Positions 5,237 to 5,263 of a stretch of 5,263 nt of DNA are shown here, in pieces. The position numbers and the translations under genes were made by a program. This DNA comes from CAZABS01 sp964483635 (GTDB taxonomy: Bacteria > Patescibacteriota > Minisyncoccia > Moranbacterales > UBA1568): contig CAZABS010000047.1 in assembly GCA_964483635.1 (NCBI GenBank), positions 1 through 5,263 on the forward strand, in the 5' to 3' direction. The notes below the pieces were generated by a model. It saw nothing but the letters and a program-made list of their open reading frames with translations. It did no database searches and was not told the DNA's origin. Position 1 is the stretch's first letter. The number at the start of each line of letters is the position of its first letter.

Positions 5237-5263
5237 TTACGGCAGTCCTTCGGGAGCGATCGA
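5237..5263 (-). CDS. Possible C-terminal end of a leftward gene (partial)
   Basis: Of the three minus-strand frames entering from the right edge, only one meets a stop before the leftward terminator: eight codons (SIAPEGLP) and then TAA at 5239-5237. If a protein gene ends at that terminator, this is its tail. Eight codons are too few to identify a product, and an RNA gene is not excluded. Confidence 0.3.
   Translation of the reverse strand, partial: SIAPEGLP

Noticed and set aside
1..5263. TGA recoding (glycine), since no complete gene here ends in TGA
   Set aside because: There are only six stops, and no gene needs read-through of an in-frame TGA to be complete. Absence of TGA among six is not evidence.
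1..5263. CRISPR array, tRNA or rRNA genes
   Set aside because: No regularly spaced repeats and no cloverleaf or rRNA-like sequence were seen.

Overview
The window looks like a piece of a small bacterial chromosome. The best marker is a full-length DnaK (Hsp70) gene of the ordinary bacterial type. Its protein style, the small compact genes, an accessory CutA-type protein and several short orphan proteins would fit a Patescibacteria (candidate phyla radiation) genome. That assignment is an inference from overall feel, not from a diagnostic marker. All six complete genes end in TAA or TAG. This is too few stops to say anything about the genetic code.

Layout: dnaK (12-1934, +) ends in a perfect 11-bp hairpin. 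Thirteen bases beyond that hairpin starts a gene for a membrane-anchored KAP-family P-loop NTPase (1982-3340, +). Its base composition is very AT-rich compared with dnaK. It is followed by about 270 bases of AT-rich DNA with no convincing gene. Next comes cutA (3611-3919, +), with a good Shine-Dalgarno. A bidirectional terminator then separates it from a convergent orphan gene (3988-4452, -).

Upstream of the orphan gene lies a compact divergent control region (4529-4593). It holds two extended -10 promoters facing away from each other, with each -35 box sitting inside the other's spacer, and an inverted repeat at the presumed rightward transcription start. The rightward promoter serves a two-gene unit: a charged 125-residue orphan protein (4600-4977) and a 55-residue protein with two membrane segments (4996-5163). 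The window closes with a hairpin whose T-tract lies on the minus strand, so a leftward gene probably ends just at the right edge.

The housekeeping genes (dnaK, cutA) need no special explanation. The two places of interest are the AT-rich KAP NTPase island, plausibly acquired and possibly a phage-exclusion gene since the founding family member PifA is one, and the intertwined divergent promoter driving three unrecognised genes that may be co-regulated.
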